A DNA stretch of 64,000 bases from Azospirillaceae bacterium. Its GTDB lineage: Bacteria > Pseudomonadota > Alphaproteobacteria > Azospirillales > Azospirillaceae. The position numbers and the translations under genes are program-made. Below, piece by piece: positions 10,221 to 21,102 of the stretch (position 1 is the stretch's first letter; each line of letters begins with the position of its first letter). The notes beneath the pieces were generated by a model. It was not told where the DNA came from. It saw nothing but the letters and a program-made list of their open reading frames with translations, and ran no database searches. The stretch is taken from positions 1 to 64,000 of the forward strand of contig JANQJV010000183.1 of assembly GCA_028281465.1 (NCBI GenBank). The letters are read 5' to 3'.

Positions 10221-12281
10221 CTAGTCGCCATCGCGGCTTCTGCCAATCGGAAAACAGGCTTGTTCGAAATCGCGCTGGAACAAGCGGCAGACGAAGGCAG
10301 CGTCGTTGGCGGAATCGAAATGGTCTCCATAAACCCGATACAGACCATCCGTTCCTTTGTGCATGAGCAATTGAATCTGCTCGAAGCTGGTGTTCGGAAA
10401 CTGCTGTCGATAGAGCGTAAGGTTCTGTCCAATCCGATCGATAGCGCGTTCTGCAGCAATTTGGTTCGAATATGCGCCGAATTGGATATACGCGACATTG
10501 GCATTCCAATCGAGCGCCGCCAACCGTCCGGACCTTGCGTCGGACGCGCGGACCGTGTCGGCCACTCTCGGTGCCGGGGGTTCGGGCACGGTGCTGGTCG
10601 TTGGGGACCCTGTGATCACCTTCGGTGACGTTGGTGGCCGGGCCGGCGCCGATGCCGGCGCCGATGCGGGGGCGGCTGATGCACCGACGGCTGTTGGCAT
10701 CACCGGTGTGGTGGGCGTCGCGGGAGGCGGCAAGCGGGCCGAAGCCGCGGAGTCGGTGATCGCATCCGGCGAGGATGGAACAGCACTGGCGAAGGGATGT
10801 GGTGGTGCCGTCTGTCTTGTCGTCATCGTGGCCATCGCCGGTTGGGATGCCTGAGCCGGCGAGGATTGTGCAACTGCGCTCGGCATCGGACCGGGCCTCG
10901 GAACCGCGTCCAGTGTGTGCGTCTCGGCCGGCCAGATGTCATCGGAAGCCCCTCTGACCGAGGGGCTGATGGCCGAGGGGCTGGTGGCCGACGGGCTGAT
11001 GGCCGAGGGGCTGGTGGCCGAGGGGCTGATGGCCGAGGGGCTGATGACCGAGGGGCTGGTGGCCGAGGGGCTGGTGGCCGAGGGGCTGATGGCCGAGGGG
11101 CTGGTGGCCGAGGGGCTGATGACCGAGGGGTTAATGGCCGGGGGGTTGATGGCCGGGGGGCTGATGGTCGTGCGCAGGGGCGTGGCCGTGCGAAAAGCCG
11201 GAGTGATTGCCGCTCTATCCGTCGTCACCGTTCCATCTGTCGATTCGGCCGTTGAGTCGACTGCTGATTTGGTCGGCCAAGCTGGTGCGGTTGAATTGTC
11301 GACCGGACCGACGTCCGCAACATCGATACGCTCGGCTGAAGGAGCGACCCAGGTGCTCGCCGGCCCCGCACCGGCTGCGGTTGGGATTGGCGTCGGCTCG
11401 GATGGTGGCATGATGGGTTTGGGCCGCGGTGTTGCAGGGGCCAGCGGCGGTGTGGCGGCGAATTGTGCCGTTGGCGGCTTGGCTCCGGCGACACTTTCCT
11501 CAGTCGCTGCCGGACTGGGCCCGGCCGTCGGTCCCGCCTCCGGTCGCACAGGTTTGGAGCGCGGCAGCGATGGCGGCGCTGTGGGGATCGGCGGTGGGGT
11601 CGGTGCGGCGGTGAGTGGTGCTGCCGGCACGTGGCCTCCGGTAGGGCTGGTTTGATTTGATACCGGAATGGCTGTGGCCCCGACCCGTTGGTCCGGCTGC
11701 GGAGGTTTCGAACGGGGCAGCGGCGACGGCGTTTCGTCTCCGGCGGAAACGCCTAAGGTCGTCGTGGTCGGTGGGGCCGGAGTCGGCCATGGCTCTGGTC
11801 CGTCGGTTGCCCGTTCGGACCATGGTGGCACAGGGACACGCGGGGTGATCGGCGGGGCGGGCCAGGTTGGCGATCCTGGCGTCCTGGGAGGCGCGACCGT
11901 CTCGATCGGAGGCATCGGTGGTTGGGTGTCGTCTCGGGGAACAGGCCCGGTCTGCGCTTCGGCGACCCTGATTGACGGTCCGGACTGGTTGGATCCGACC
12001 CTCCCCACCGGCGAATCGACCACCGGTTCGGCGGTTCCAGCCGTGAGCCTCTGGCCGCCCGTGATCTCGCCGCCTGCCAGCATCATGGCGAAGATACCGA
12101 TGGCCACCAAAGCGAAGGCAACGCCGGCGTATGTCAGGCGGGTTCGGCGCCGCGCCGGGACCGCGTCTTCTGCATCAACCCTTTCCGGCGGTGTGAGTCG
12201 CCGACCCAGGCGGCGGACCGCCTCGAAGCGGAGCGGCGTGCGCCGCAAGATGATCGGACCGCCGAACAAACGCCGTGTCAT
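10221..12281 (-). CDS. SPOR-domain protein with proline/serine-rich repeat stalk
   Basis: A 686-residue envelope protein. After a basic cytoplasmic stretch it has one membrane segment at about residues 50-70 ([21 protein letters not shown]), then a very long Pro/Ala/Ser/Thr-rich region, and a C-terminal SPOR-like domain over the last ~90 residues ([22 protein letters not shown]). SPOR domains bind denuded glycan strands at the septum, so a role in division-site peptidoglycan is plausible. The linker contains a run of SPSA[IT]-type pentapeptides encoded by the 15-bp DNA repeat at 10951-11160. The start at 12281 (MTRRLFGGP) is chosen because further extension would overlap uvrB antisense. It is divergent from uvrB. 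Confidence 0.8.
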   Translation of the reverse strand: MTRRLFGGPIILRRTPLRFEAVRRLGRRLTPPERVDAEDAVPARRRTRLTYAGVAFALVAIGIFAMMLAGGEITGGQRLTAGTAEPVVDSPVGRVGSNQSGPSIRVAEAQTGPVPRDDTQPPMPPIETVAPPRTPGSPTWPAPPITPRVPVPPWSERATDGPEPWPTPAPPTTTTLGVSAGDETPSPLPRSKPPQPDQRVGATAIPVSNQTSPTGGHVPAAPLTAAPTPPPIPTAPPSLPRSKPVRPEAGPTAGPSPAATEESVAGAKPPTAQFAATPPLAPATPRPKPIMPPSEPTPIPTAAGAGPASTWVAPSAERIDVADVGPVDNSTAPAWPTKSAVDSTAESTDGTVTTDRAAITPAFRTATPLRTTISPPAINPPAINPSVISPSATSPSAISPSATSPSATSPSVISPSAISPSATSPSAISPSATSPSAISPSVRGASDDIWPAETHTLDAVPRPGPMPSAVAQSSPAQASQPAMATMTTRQTAPPHPFASAVPSSPDAITDSAASARLPPPATPTTPVMPTAVGASAAPASAPASAPARPPTSPKVITGSPTTSTVPEPPAPRVADTVRASDARSGRLAALDWNANVAYIQFGAYSNQIAAERAIDRIGQNLTLYRQQFPNTSFEQIQLLMHKGTDGLYRVYGDHFDSANDAAFVCRLFQRDFEQACFPIGRSRDGD
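10951..11160. repeat. 15-bp tandem repeat, 14 units, coding
   Basis: The unit is close to CTGATGGCCGAGGGG on the plus strand. Fourteen consecutive 15-bp units fill 10951-11160 exactly, with variants CTGGTGGCC, CTGATGACC and TTAATGGCC; the first unit is the most diverged. On the coding minus strand each unit gives five residues of the type P-S-[AV]-[IT]-S. Because 15 is a multiple of three, copy-number changes would lengthen or shorten the SPOR protein's stalk without breaking the frame. Confidence 0.95.
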
Positions 12282-12428
12282 GGCCACCCGCCGCTGGAAT
12301 TGCCATTCGCCTTTGCTCGACCAAAGTATAAGCGCAAATGCGGGCGAAGGGCAGACGCCGAAACGACCGGCTTGGTTCGCTCGATCACGATCGGCTCGAT
12401 CGCCGTCAGGGGAGTTGCCTGTTCCGTC

Positions 12429-14612
12429 ATGTCGACCGCCGTTGCCATTCCGGTGCTGGAACCGGTTCGTTTGCCCCGCCTGGAAGCCGGCAAGCGATTC
12501 GACCTCGTGTCCGAGTTTCGGCCGGCGGGAGACCAACCACGCGCCATCGCAGAGTTGGTGGACGGCGTGCAGACGGGCGAGCGGGACCAGGTGCTGCTCG
12601 GGGTAACCGGTTCAGGTAAGACCTTCACCATGGCGCATGTCATTGCAGCTCTGCAACGACCCAGCGTGGTTTTGGCACCGAACAAGACGCTCGCCGCCCA
12701 GCTCTACGGCGAAATGAAATCCTTCTTTCCAAACAATGCAGTTGAGTACTTCGTTTCGTACTATGATTATTATCAGCCTGAAGCTTATGTTCCGCGCACC
12801 GACACCTACATCGAGAAGGAATCCTCGATCAACGAGCAGATCGATCGGATGCGCCACGCCGCCACCCGCGCTCTGCTGGAGCGGGACGATGTTATCATCG
12901 TTGCCTCGGTGTCCTGCATCTACGGCATCGGGTCGGTGGAGACCTATGCCGAGATGACGGCGACCGTGGCGGTCGGCCAGCGTATCGACCGGTCCGGTCT
13001 GCTCGGTCGCTTCACCGAACTGCAATATAGGCGCAACGATGCGGGGTTTGCCCGCGGAACATTCCGGGTGCGCGGTGACACCATCGAATTGTTCCCGGCG
13101 CACATGGAAGAGCGGGCGTGGCGTTTCTCGCTGTTCGGTGACGAGATCGAGGCAATTCACGAGATCGACCCGCTCACCGGTGAACGGGTGGCAGCTCTGG
13201 AAGCGGTGAAAATCTACCCGAACAGCCATTACGTGACGCCGAAACCGACGTTGCACCAGGCAGTCGACCAGATCAAACGTGATCTCAAACCACGCCTGGC
13301 CGAGTTCGAACGTGACGGCAAGCTTCTGGAGTTGCAGCGTCTGGAGCAGCGAACCCAATTCGATATCGAAATGATGTTGGCGACTGGAAGCTGTGCCGGC
13401 ATCGAGAACTACTCGCGCTATCTGACCGGCCGCAAACCCGGCGAACCGCCGCCGACCTTGTTTGAGTACCTTCCGAAGACGGCGCTGCTGTTCGTCGACG
13501 AGAGTCACGTCATGGTGCCGCAGTTGGGTGGTATGTACCGTGGCGACTACATGCGCAAATCCACGCTTGCCGATTACGGTTTCCGTCTGCCGGCCTGCAT
13601 CGACAATCGGCCGCTCAAGTTTGAGGAATGGGAACGCATGCGCCCGCCGACCGTGTTCGTGTCGGCCACGCCGGGGGCATGGGAACTCGAGCGCACCCAC
13701 GGTGTGTTCGTCGAACAGGTGGTCCGCCCCACCGGGCTCATAGACCCGCTGGTGATCGTCCGGCCGACCGAGTTGCAGGTCGACGACCTTCTGGCGGAAT
13801 GCAAGGAGGTGGCGGCCCGCGGCCAACGCATCCTGGTCACGACGCTGACCAAGAAGATGGCCGAAGCCTTGACCGAGTATCTCCACGAAGCCGGGCTGCG
13901 CGTGCGTTACATCCATTCGGATATCGATACGCTCGAGCGGATCGAGATCATCCGGGATCTCCGGCTTGGTGCCTTCGATGTCCTGGTCGGCATCAACCTG
14001 TTGCGCGAGGGGTTGGACATCCCGGAATGTGCCCTGGTTGCCATCCTCGATGCCGACAAGGAAGGCTACCTGCGCTCCAAGACGTCGCTGGTGCAGACCA
14101 TTGGCCGCGCCGCGCGCAATGTCGATGGTCGGGTCATCCTTTACGCCGATTCCATGACCGAAAGCATGGACTACGCCATCGGCGAAACCAACCGGCGCAG
14201 GGAAAAACAGCAGGCCTACAACGCCGCCCACGGCATTACGCCGGAAAGCGTGCGCAAGGCGATTGGCGATGTGTTGGAGAGTGTCTACGACCGCGGCGAC
14301 CGCGTCACGGTGAAGACGGGGGCCGCAGGGGCGACCGAACTGGTCGGCAAAGACCTCAAAGCTGTTGTCGCCGACCTGGAGAAGCGCATGCGGGCGGCGG
14401 CGGCCGATCTGGAGTTCGAGGAAGCGGCTCGGCTGCGCGACGAGATCAAACGCCTGGAGGCGCTGGACCTGGGCCTGGACGACGGTGTCGCCGCCGCGCC
14501 GCAGGGCTTATCCTCGGCGGCGCTGGCGCGAGGAAAACCGGTGCGCCGGGCCAAGGCCGAGGATGGTCGCACGACTGGCAAAGCCCGGGGCCGCCGGCGC
14601 CGCGGGCCTTGA
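12429..14612 (+). CDS. uvrB: Excinuclease ABC subunit B
   Basis: UvrB is the helicase-like damage-verification subunit of nucleotide excision repair; it is loaded by UvrA and then recruits UvrC. The 727-residue product has Walker A GVTGSGKT with Lys64, the beta-hairpin region [18 protein letters not shown], a DESH Walker B box ([12 protein letters not shown]), the helicase motif QTIGRAARN, and a C-terminal UVR domain ([19 protein letters not shown]) that contacts UvrC. A basic tail ([10 protein letters not shown]) ends the protein. The start at 12429 ([12 protein letters not shown]) precedes the conserved FRPAGDQP motif by about 30 residues. I found no convincing alphaproteobacterial LexA box upstream. 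uvrC is in the same window at 29.7 kb. Confidence 0.97.
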   Translation: MSTAVAIPVLEPVRLPRLEAGKRFDLVSEFRPAGDQPRAIAELVDGVQTGERDQVLLGVTGSGKTFTMAHVIAALQRPSVVLAPNKTLAAQLYGEMKSFFPNNAVEYFVSYYDYYQPEAYVPRTDTYIEKESSINEQIDRMRHAATRALLERDDVIIVASVSCIYGIGSVETYAEMTATVAVGQRIDRSGLLGRFTELQYRRNDAGFARGTFRVRGDTIELFPAHMEERAWRFSLFGDEIEAIHEIDPLTGERVAALEAVKIYPNSHYVTPKPTLHQAVDQIKRDLKPRLAEFERDGKLLELQRLEQRTQFDIEMMLATGSCAGIENYSRYLTGRKPGEPPPTLFEYLPKTALLFVDESHVMVPQLGGMYRGDYMRKSTLADYGFRLPACIDNRPLKFEEWERMRPPTVFVSATPGAWELERTHGVFVEQVVRPTGLIDPLVIVRPTELQVDDLLAECKEVAARGQRILVTTLTKKMAEALTEYLHEAGLRVRYIHSDIDTLERIEIIRDLRLGAFDVLVGINLLREGLDIPECALVAILDADKEGYLRSKTSLVQTIGRAARNVDGRVILYADSMTESMDYAIGETNRRREKQQAYNAAHGITPESVRKAIGDVLESVYDRGDRVTVKTGAAGATELVGKDLKAVVADLEKRMRAAAADLEFEEAARLRDEIKRLEALDLGLDDGVAAAPQGLSSAALARGKPVRRAKAEDGRTTGKARGRRRRGP

Positions 14613-14650
14613 TCGTCGACTCCAACCCGAAATGTGCGGATTCGGACGCG

Positions 14651-15016
14651 TCAGTCCTTCAGATCCGTCGACATGAGCGCCCGGCGGAACGCCGGGTCGC
14701 CATAGTCCGCTTCGAGCACACAAAATAAGCGCACACTGTAAGCTTGTTCGACGAACCGCACGCCATGCGTCCCGGCAGCTTCCGCGCCCTCCCGGCGCCA
14801 TCGAGCGATCAGCACGCTTTTTTGGTTTTCACAGAAGCGGCGGCCGGTGCGCAGCCCGAAATCCGTGATACCGAATGGCCGCCCGTTGTCGAGATAGGAC
14901 ACCGCCGCCAGGACATAGGTGTCATTGGCCGGTGTGATGGCTCCCGACGCCGGCTGCGGGCGGATCAGCCCTAGTGCCACGACGCCGAAGGCGAGCACAA
15001 TGAGACGCCCGATCAT
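14651..15016 (-). CDS. Small exported protein of unknown function
   Basis: A 121-residue product starting MIGRLIVLAFGVVALGL. Residues 1-25 look like a Sec signal peptide with an ASGA-type cleavage site before AITPANDTYVLAAVSY. The mature part is about 95 residues with two cysteines (FCENQKS and LFCVLEADYGD), so a periplasmic disulfide is possible. I do not recognise a domain. It converges on uvrB 38 bp away. An in-frame ATG also exists at 15028; 15016 is chosen because it gives a compact signal peptide. Confidence 0.65.
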   Translation of the reverse strand: MIGRLIVLAFGVVALGLIRPQPASGAITPANDTYVLAAVSYLDNGRPFGITDFGLRTGRRFCENQKSVLIARWRREGAEAAGTHGVRFVEQAYSVRLFCVLEADYGDPAFRRALMSTDLKD

Positions 15017-15205
15017 GATTCCCCGCATTGATTCGAGAAAGGGCCACCGCACCACGCCCAACCAATCAGTTATCATGCGGGAATATGGGTCGCCGGACGA
15101 GGAACACAAACGACAAAAGCACCTCATCGCCGCATCCGATACTGTGTCGGGGTGGGCATTTGCTTCCTTGCCGTCAGTTCTGACCCGATCGGGATTTATT
15201 CAGCC

Positions 15206-16279
15206 ATGCACAATACGAACCCATCACCCTGGTGGCATCCGGATCGGCTGGCCAGCCGACGGGTCGCCCTGACTGTCCGGGCGGCAATCCAACGAGGGCT
15301 GCGCCAATGGTTCGACGACCTCGATTTCCTGGAAGTGGAAACACCGGCGCTGCAGGTGTCGCCGGGCCTCGAACCCCATCTCATGGCGTTTCGGACACAA
15401 TACCGAGGTGTCTGGCCCCAGGACCGGCACACCGTCTATCTGCACACCAGTCCGGAATTCGCCATGAAGAAGCTGTTGGCGGGCGGCCTGACACGCATCT
15501 TTCAGTTTGCTCGGGTCTACCGCAACGGCGAAGCCACGGCTCTGCACCATCCGGAGTTCACCCTGCTGGAATGGTACCGTCGCGACGCGGACTACACGGC
15601 GCTGATCGAGGACTGCATCGGTCTGCTGCGCCTTGCCTGTTCGGCGGCCGGCCGGGACCGACTGACATGGCGCGACACAGCCTGCGACCCGTTCGGTCCC
15701 TGCCAGCGGCTCACTGTGGCCGAGGCGTTCGCCCGCCACACCGGTATCGATCTTCTAGCCACAGCCCCTGATCCCCGGCGGCCGGACCCGGTGCGCCTTG
15801 CAGGCGCGGCGCGGGCGGCCGGCATCCAGCCACATGACGAAGATAGCTGGGAAGACCTGTTCTTCCGCATCATGCTGGAGCGCATCGAACCGGCGCTCGG
15901 CCATGGCGTGCCGACGGTGTTGATGGAGTACCCGGTGTCCCTGGCCTGCCTTGCCCGTGCCAAAGCCGACGACCCCCGGGTCGCCGAACGTTTCGAACTC
16001 TATGTCTGCGGTGTGGAACTGGCCAACGCCTTCAGCGAGCTGACCGACGCCGTCGCGCAGGAGGCGCGATTCATCGCCGATATGGACCTGAAACACGCAC
16101 TCTACGGCGAGCGGTACCCGATCGACCAAGACTTTCTGGCTGCCCTTCGGTTTGGGCTGCCAGAGAGCGCGGGCATCGCGCTTGGATTCGATCGGCTGGT
16201 CATGCTGTGCACGGGGGCGGAGCATATCGAAGAGGTGCTCTGGGCACCTGTCGCGCTCGCCGAGACCGGGACGGCCTGA
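15206..16279 (+). CDS. epmA: EF-P--lysine ligase EpmA-like (GenX/PoxA)
   Basis: A 357-residue class II lysyl-tRNA synthetase catalytic core without the anticodon-binding domain, the hallmark of EpmA/GenX. It shows motif 2 (RVYRNGEATALHHPEFTLLEWYR) and motif 3 (ALGFDRLVMLCTG). EpmA attaches (R)-beta-lysine to the conserved loop lysine of elongation factor P. The efp gene in this window (34220) encodes PGKG at that loop, so enzyme and substrate match. The mutase EpmB, which makes beta-lysine and often neighbours epmA or efp, is not in the window. The start at 15206 (MHNTNPSPWWHPDRL) matches the family; a perfect 10-bp terminator hairpin follows the stop. Confidence 0.9.
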   Translation: MHNTNPSPWWHPDRLASRRVALTVRAAIQRGLRQWFDDLDFLEVETPALQVSPGLEPHLMAFRTQYRGVWPQDRHTVYLHTSPEFAMKKLLAGGLTRIFQFARVYRNGEATALHHPEFTLLEWYRRDADYTALIEDCIGLLRLACSAAGRDRLTWRDTACDPFGPCQRLTVAEAFARHTGIDLLATAPDPRRPDPVRLAGAARAAGIQPHDEDSWEDLFFRIMLERIEPALGHGVPTVLMEYPVSLACLARAKADDPRVAERFELYVCGVELANAFSELTDAVAQEARFIADMDLKHALYGERYPIDQDFLAALRFGLPESAGIALGFDRLVMLCTGAEHIEEVLWAPVALAETGTA

Positions 16280-16289
16280 CGGCCACGGA

Positions 16290-16321
16290 TGCTGCCCCTG
16301 CACCCCCGGCAAGGGGCAGCA
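16290..16321. terminator. Bidirectional terminator hairpin, epmA / acuI
   Basis: TGCTGCCCCT at 16290-16299 pairs perfectly with AGGGGCAGCA at 16312-16321 around a 12-nt loop. It lies in the 60-bp gap between the convergent epmA and acuI genes. It lacks a clear T-run on either side, so termination may be inefficient or Rho-assisted. Confidence 0.55.
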
Positions 16322-16339
16322 CTCCCGACACCGACGGAT

Positions 16340-17335
16340 TCAACCGTTCACATCGATGACGACGCGGCCGCGCACCTGATTGGCCATGATGGCTTCGCAC
16401 AGGTTTGGGACCTTGGACAGCGGGTGGACACCCTCTGTGATGGACGCCAAGATGCCGCGGTCCAAGTCCGTGGCCAGGCGCTGCCAGGCCTGTGCGCGTC
16501 GCGGCTGGGGGCACATGACGGAATCGATGCCGAGAAGAGTGACGCCGCGCAGGATGAACGGGAATACCGAGCCGGGTAAATCGGCACCACCGGCCAAACC
16601 ACAACTGGCCACGCTGCCGTGTCGCGCCGTCTGGGCCAGCGCCGTCGCCAGCGTCTGGCCGCCGACGGCGTCCACGACCCCACCCCAGCGTTCCTTCTGC
16701 ATCGGCGGGCCTTTCTCGGCCAGGGTAGCCCGGTCGACGAAGTCCGTCGCCCCGAGCGCCGTCAAGTAGTCGTGCGTCTCGGGCCGCCCGGTGGCCGCGA
16801 CCACGTCGTAGCCGAGCTTGGCCAGCACTGCGATGGCCACCGAGCCGACACCGCCGGAAGCGCCAGTGACCAGAACCTGACGCCCACCCGGTTTCACCCC
16901 ATGCTCCTCCAACGCGAGCACGGCCAGCATTGCCGTATAGCCGGCCGTGCCGATGGCCATGGCCTCTTGCAGCGAGAGGCCTTCGGGCAGGCGGACCAGC
17001 CATTCCGGTTTCACACGCATCTTCTGGCTGTAGCCGCCCCATTCGGTTTCCGACAGTCCCCAGCCGTTGACGATCACCCGGTCACCCGGCTGCCAGGTCG
17101 GCGCCCGAGAGTCCGCCACTGTGCCGGCCAGGTCGATGCCCAGCACCATGGGCAGTTTGCGAGCAATTTTACCCTTGCCGGTGCAGGCCAGGCCGTCCTT
17201 GTAGTTAACCGTGGAATAGGCGACGTCGACCAGGACGTCATGGTCGGGCAGATCGGCCGTGGTGAGCCGTTTGAAGTTGGCTTTCGGCTTGCCATCGACG
17301 TCTTCGGCGACCAGGGCGGTGAAACTGTCGGTCAT
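16340..17335 (-). CDS. acuI: Acryloyl-CoA reductase AcuI/YhdH-family oxidoreductase
   Basis: A 331-residue zinc-independent medium-chain dehydrogenase/reductase. The family uses NADPH to reduce acryloyl-CoA to propionyl-CoA, which detoxifies acrylate. Visible hallmarks are [16 protein letters not shown] near residue 45, GIDLAGTV, the [13 protein letters not shown] loop and the Rossmann motif [12 protein letters not shown]. No catalytic-zinc cysteine pattern is present. The gene stands alone between convergent epmA and divergent serC. No DMSP or acrylate pathway gene is nearby, so a general enoyl-CoA or quinone-type activity cannot be excluded. Confidence 0.88.
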   Translation of the reverse strand: MTDSFTALVAEDVDGKPKANFKRLTTADLPDHDVLVDVAYSTVNYKDGLACTGKGKIARKLPMVLGIDLAGTVADSRAPTWQPGDRVIVNGWGLSETEWGGYSQKMRVKPEWLVRLPEGLSLQEAMAIGTAGYTAMLAVLALEEHGVKPGGRQVLVTGASGGVGSVAIAVLAKLGYDVVAATGRPETHDYLTALGATDFVDRATLAEKGPPMQKERWGGVVDAVGGQTLATALAQTARHGSVASCGLAGGADLPGSVFPFILRGVTLLGIDSVMCPQPRRAQAWQRLATDLDRGILASITEGVHPLSKVPNLCEAIMANQVRGRVVIDVNG

Positions 17336-17488
17336 GGCTCGGAGTCCTCGCGTGCCTGCTATTCAGGCTGTTCGTGTGGTTTGGCTTTGGACTTGCGCAC
17401 GGATGACCGCATCATGACCACGCCCCGGGGGCCGGCGCAAGCGGCCCGCCGGCGGCGTCGTCCCACGCGCTACCGGACCTGCCCCGCC

Positions 17489-18640
17489 ATGGACAAACCC
17501 TCGGCTCGGCCAAGCTGCCCGCATTTCTCTTCCGGCCCATGCGCCAAACGGCCCGGATGGCGTGCCGCCGCGCTTGACACGGCGTTGGTCGGCCGCTCGC
17601 ACCGCTCGGCCGCCGGCAAGGACCGATTGGCCGAGGTGATCGCCCGCAGCCGCGCCCTCTTGGGCGTGCCGGCGGCGTATCGGCTTGGCATCGTGCCCGC
17701 TTCCGACACCGGGGCGGTGGAGATGGCGTTGTGGAGCCTGCTCGGCGCCCGGCCGGTCGACATTTTGGCCTGGGAGAGCTTCGGCAAGGACTGGGTGACC
17801 GACGTGACCCAGCAGTTGCGGCTGCCGAACGTCCGGGTGCTGGACGCCGACGACGGGGCTCTGCCCGATCTGGGACAGGTGGATTTCGACCGGGACGTGG
17901 TGTTCCTGTGGAACGGCACCACTTCGGGCGTACGCGTGCCCGACGGCGATTGGATCGCCGACGACCGCCGCGGGCTGACGATCTGTGACGCGACGTCCGC
18001 CGCCTTTGCCATGCCCTTGCCGTGGCCCAAGCTCGACGTGGTGACCTACTCCTGGCAGAAGGTTCTCGGCGGCGAGGCCCAGCACGGCGTGCTGGTGCTC
18101 AGCCCGCGCGCGGTCGAGCGGCTGGAGAGCCACACACCGTCCTGGCCGATGCCCAAACTGTTCCGCCTCGCCAAGCGTGGCAAGCTCTCCGAGGGTGTTT
18201 TCGCAGGCGAAACCATCAATACACCGTCCATGCTGTGCGTCGAGGATGCCCTCGACGGTCTTCGATGGGCCGAGTCCGTGGGCGGTCTGCCCGGGCTGAT
18301 CGCCCGGTCGGAGGCCAATCTGGCCACGGTCGCCGACTGGGTTGCCGGCACGCCGTGGATCGACTTTCTAGCGCGTGGCCCGGCGACCCGGTCTTCGACC
18401 TCAATCTGCCTGTGTTTCGGCACCGAGGTGACCGACCGTCTGTCGGTCGACGAGCAGCGCACCGTTGTGAAACGAATGACTGGACTGCTCGACGCTGAAG
18501 GCATCGCCTACGACATTGCCGCCTACCGCAGCGCGCCTCCCGGCCTGCGCCTTTGGGGTGGCGCCACCGTCAACGCCGCCGACACGGCGGCACTGATGCC
18601 ATGGCTGACGTGGGCGTATGAAATGGCGACTGACCGGTAG
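17489..18640 (+). CDS. serC: Phosphoserine aminotransferase, alphaproteobacterial type
   Basis: This PLP enzyme transaminates 3-phosphohydroxypyruvate to phosphoserine in serine synthesis. The 383-residue product carries the diagnostic N-terminus [14 protein letters not shown], the segment [23 protein letters not shown] and the PLP-lysine motif [13 protein letters not shown] with Lys191. The start at 17489 ([17 protein letters not shown]) matches the family. An in-frame ATG 75 bp upstream would only add an arginine-rich tail. serA, which often follows serC directly, is absent; the next gene is ubiD in the opposite direction. Confidence 0.93.
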   Translation: MDKPSARPSCPHFSSGPCAKRPGWRAAALDTALVGRSHRSAAGKDRLAEVIARSRALLGVPAAYRLGIVPASDTGAVEMALWSLLGARPVDILAWESFGKDWVTDVTQQLRLPNVRVLDADDGALPDLGQVDFDRDVVFLWNGTTSGVRVPDGDWIADDRRGLTICDATSAAFAMPLPWPKLDVVTYSWQKVLGGEAQHGVLVLSPRAVERLESHTPSWPMPKLFRLAKRGKLSEGVFAGETINTPSMLCVEDALDGLRWAESVGGLPGLIARSEANLATVADWVAGTPWIDFLARGPATRSSTSICLCFGTEVTDRLSVDEQRTVVKRMTGLLDAEGIAYDIAAYRSAPPGLRLWGGATVNAADTAALMPWLTWAYEMATDR

Positions 18641-18821
18641 GGTCAATCGTCAGGTGCGCTATTCCTGGACGAGACGGCGCCATTGACCCGCCCGTCCGGC
18701 GTCCGATGGCCCGCACCCGTTGCGGGTCGAGACTCCGCTTGGCGACCATCGAGGTCCGCCCAGCAGATCGCGACGGGCCGACACGTCGGCAACGAACCGA
18801 CGGCCATCGATCCATGGCGCC

Positions 18822-20345
18822 CTACCAGATCGCCTTGCCGTTGCCCGGCAGACCCAGGCTAGCCCATTTGCGGTCGACGGTGTCGACGATCTCGGCGGTC
18901 ATGCGCAGTTGGCGGCCCCATTCGCGATGGGTTTCGGGTGGCCATTTGGTCGTGGCGTCCAGGCCGATCTTGCTGCCCAGGCCGCTCTCCGGGCTGGCGA
19001 AATCCAAGTAATCGATGGGCGTGCCTTCGACCACCGTGATGTCGCGTGCCGGGTCCATACGCGTGGACATGGCCCACATCACATCCTTCCAGTCGCGAGC
19101 GTTGATGTCGTCGTCCACCACGATGATCCATTTGGTGTACATGAATTGGCGCAGATACGACCACACCGCCATCATCACGCGCTTGGCGTGGCCCGGATAG
19201 GCCTTGCGCATGGACACCACCGCAATCCGGTAGGAACAACCCTCCGGCGGCAGCCAGAAATCCACGATCTCCGGGAACTGCTGGGTCAGCAGCGGTATAA
19301 ACACCTCGTTCAGCGCCTCGCCTAGCACGCTGGGCTCATCCGGCGGCCGGCCGGTGAAGGTGGTCAGGTAGATCGGGTCACGCCGCATGGTCATGGCGGT
19401 GACGGTGAATACGGGAAACGGCTCCACCGCATTGTAGTAGCCCGTGTGATCACCGTATGGGCCTTCGTCGCCATACTCCTCCAGGCTGACATGGCCTTCG
19501 AGCACGATCTCCGCCTGCGCCGGCACCTTGAGCGGCACCGTGCGGCAATCCACCAGTTCCACCCGCTTGCCGCGCAAGAGGCCGGCGAACTGGTACTCCG
19601 ACAGCGTGTCCGGCACCGGGGTGACGGCGGCCAGAATCGTACCCGGATCGGCTCCGAGCACGGCCGCCGCCGGCAGTGGCTCGGTCTTGCCGGCCGCCGC
19701 CCAGCGACGATGGTGCTGGGCCCCGCCACGGTGCTTGAGCCAGCGCATCAGTGTGCGGTCGCGCCCGAGCAGTTGCATGCGGTAGATGCCCAGGTTGACA
19801 TTGTCTTCGCGCCGGAAGCCCTTGGCACCGTGCGTCGGCCCTTTGGTCACGACCAGCGGCCAGGTGATCAGGGGCGCCGGTTCGCCGGGCCAACAGCTCT
19901 GCACCGGTAGCCGGGTCAGGTCGATGTCCGACCCGGTCAGCACCACCTCCTGGCAGGGTGCTGAGCCGACCAAGCGCGGTCGCATGGCCAGCACGGTTTT
20001 GAGCAGCGGCACCATCTCCAAGGCCTCGCGGAAACCACCGGGTGGCTCCGGCTGGCGCAGGAATGCCAGCATATCGCCAACCTCGCGCAGCTGTGCAGGC
20101 TCCCGGTCCATGCCCCAGGCGACCCGCTCCACGGTACCGAACAGGTTGGTCAGCACCGGCATTTCGCTGCGGCTGCCGTCGGCCTTCAGCACATGCTCGA
20201 ACAGCACCGCCGGCCCCTGCTCGGCGAGCAGGCGCGTGTGAATCTCTGTGATTTCAAGCACGCTGCTGACCGGTTCGGCAACGCGCACCAACCGGCCTTC
20301 CTGTTCCAGGCGGTCGATGAAGTCACGCAGTGAGGCATAGGGCAC
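18822..20345 (-). CDS. ubiD: UbiD-family decarboxylase
   Basis: This prenylated-FMN-dependent decarboxylase probably acts on 3-octaprenyl-4-hydroxybenzoate in ubiquinone synthesis. The 507-residue product starts at a GTG codon ([19 protein letters not shown]), the usual UbiD N-terminus; no ATG gives a better fit. Family signatures include [36 protein letters not shown] and a C-terminal [16 protein letters not shown]. UbiD needs prenyl-FMN from UbiX, and ubiX is not in this window. The gene converges on serC. Related UbiD enzymes act on other aromatic acids, so the exact substrate is inferred. Confidence 0.92.
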   Translation of the reverse strand: MPYASLRDFIDRLEQEGRLVRVAEPVSSVLEITEIHTRLLAEQGPAVLFEHVLKADGSRSEMPVLTNLFGTVERVAWGMDREPAQLREVGDMLAFLRQPEPPGGFREALEMVPLLKTVLAMRPRLVGSAPCQEVVLTGSDIDLTRLPVQSCWPGEPAPLITWPLVVTKGPTHGAKGFRREDNVNLGIYRMQLLGRDRTLMRWLKHRGGAQHHRRWAAAGKTEPLPAAAVLGADPGTILAAVTPVPDTLSEYQFAGLLRGKRVELVDCRTVPLKVPAQAEIVLEGHVSLEEYGDEGPYGDHTGYYNAVEPFPVFTVTAMTMRRDPIYLTTFTGRPPDEPSVLGEALNEVFIPLLTQQFPEIVDFWLPPEGCSYRIAVVSMRKAYPGHAKRVMMAVWSYLRQFMYTKWIIVVDDDINARDWKDVMWAMSTRMDPARDITVVEGTPIDYLDFASPESGLGSKIGLDATTKWPPETHREWGRQLRMTAEIVDTVDRKWASLGLPGNGKAIW

Positions 20346-20532
20346 GACGGCACTCCGGGCGAGACGGGTCGGCCGCATTCGGCCGATGCTCGGAAATCTA
20401 CTCCACCTGTGCGGCACCGCCAGTCCGAACGGGAGCGACAATGCGCCAATCCGGTTCTCTGTCGCAGATGTTCGGAGTACGTTTACAGTATGTTCCCTTC
20501 TCAGGCTTGGTCGGAGTTGCGCCGTGTCGGGC

Positions 20533-20805
20533 ATGAAGCGCCGGTTGGCGGATCAGGAGGAGCGCACCCGGGTTGCCATTGCCTTGGGCGATCTGGACGG
20601 TTCCGGCATCGACATCCTGTGCCAGTGCAACCGATGCGGCCATTGTGCCGTCGTGCCGACCGCGACGTTGACTCATCGACTGGGGCCCGCCTTGCCGGTG
20701 CCGGACGTCGGCGCGCGCATGCGTTGCACGGGTTGCGGCGCGCGCGATGTGGTAACCAGCCCAGCTTGGCCGACAGCGGACCGGCCTTGGTTTCCGCCCG
20801 CCTAG
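20533..20805 (+). CDS. Small zinc-ribbon-like protein
   Basis: A 90-residue protein with two cysteine pairs: C-x-C-x2-C (CQCNRCGH) near residue 28 and C-x2-C ([12 protein letters not shown]) near residue 66. The arrangement suggests a single zinc ribbon. It is rich in Pro and Arg and has no membrane segment. A GTG nine bases upstream is an alternative start. Similar short proteins seem common in alphaproteobacteria, but I know no function. It is divergent from ubiD, with 187 bp between starts. Confidence 0.7.
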   Translation: MKRRLADQEERTRVAIALGDLDGSGIDILCQCNRCGHCAVVPTATLTHRLGPALPVPDVGARMRCTGCGARDVVTSPAWPTADRPWFPPA

Positions 20806-20877
20806 GCTCGTCACGGCGGATGTCTTGGGTCATGGGCGGCCTTCGGGCTTTCGGGCCGCGTTGTCGGGCACGCGGCA

Positions 20878-21102
20878 TCACAACCCATAAGCATGTCCCA
20901 ACAGCGTCCAAGCATACAGCACGGCAAGCAGGCCACCATAGGCGGCCGCGTCGCGCATGATGCGCAGCCCCGGCATCAGCACATCGACGCCATGACGCCA
21001 GACGGCCCGCAGCCGATGCCAGCGCACCCGCGAAGACCGAAGCCGGGATGGCCGAGTCGGGGTGCCCAGGATCCTGTCCAGAGATGGGGTTAAGGCTGCC
21101 AT
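20878..21102 (-). CDS. Small basic protein with C-terminal membrane helix
   Basis: A 74-residue ORF starting MAALTPSLDRILG, preceded on its strand by a good ribosome-binding site (AGGAGA, 6 nt before the ATG). The N-terminal two-thirds is strongly basic (RPSRLRSSRVRWHRLRAVWR). The last 20 residues are hydrophobic (YGGLLAVLYAWTLLGHAYGL), suggesting a tail-anchored inner-membrane peptide. I do not recognise it. On the same strand, about 50 bp upstream of the start, lies ATTC-N7-GTTC, one mismatch from the alphaproteobacterial LexA box GTTC-N7-GTTC. The match is too weak to claim SOS control. Confidence 0.5.
   Translation of the reverse strand: MAALTPSLDRILGTPTRPSRLRSSRVRWHRLRAVWRHGVDVLMPGLRIMRDAAAYGGLLAVLYAWTLLGHAYGL

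Noticed and set aside
10915-11655. Plus-strand frame with [10 protein letters not shown]-like repeats
   Set aside because: It is the mirror of the 15-bp coding repeat on the minus strand. The repeat keeps several frames open, and only the minus-strand frame has a membrane segment and a SPOR domain.
12282-12428. Possible SOS (LexA) box upstream of uvrB
   Set aside because: The best candidates differ from GTTC-N7-GTTC at three or more positions.
12612-14231. Minus-strand frame of 539 codons opposite uvrB
   Set aside because: Complete antisense overlap with uvrB and no family features.
16619-17488. 265-plus codon N-terminal extension of the serC frame
   Set aside because: It overlaps acuI antisense and bears no serC-family sequence; the conserved N-terminus begins at 17489.
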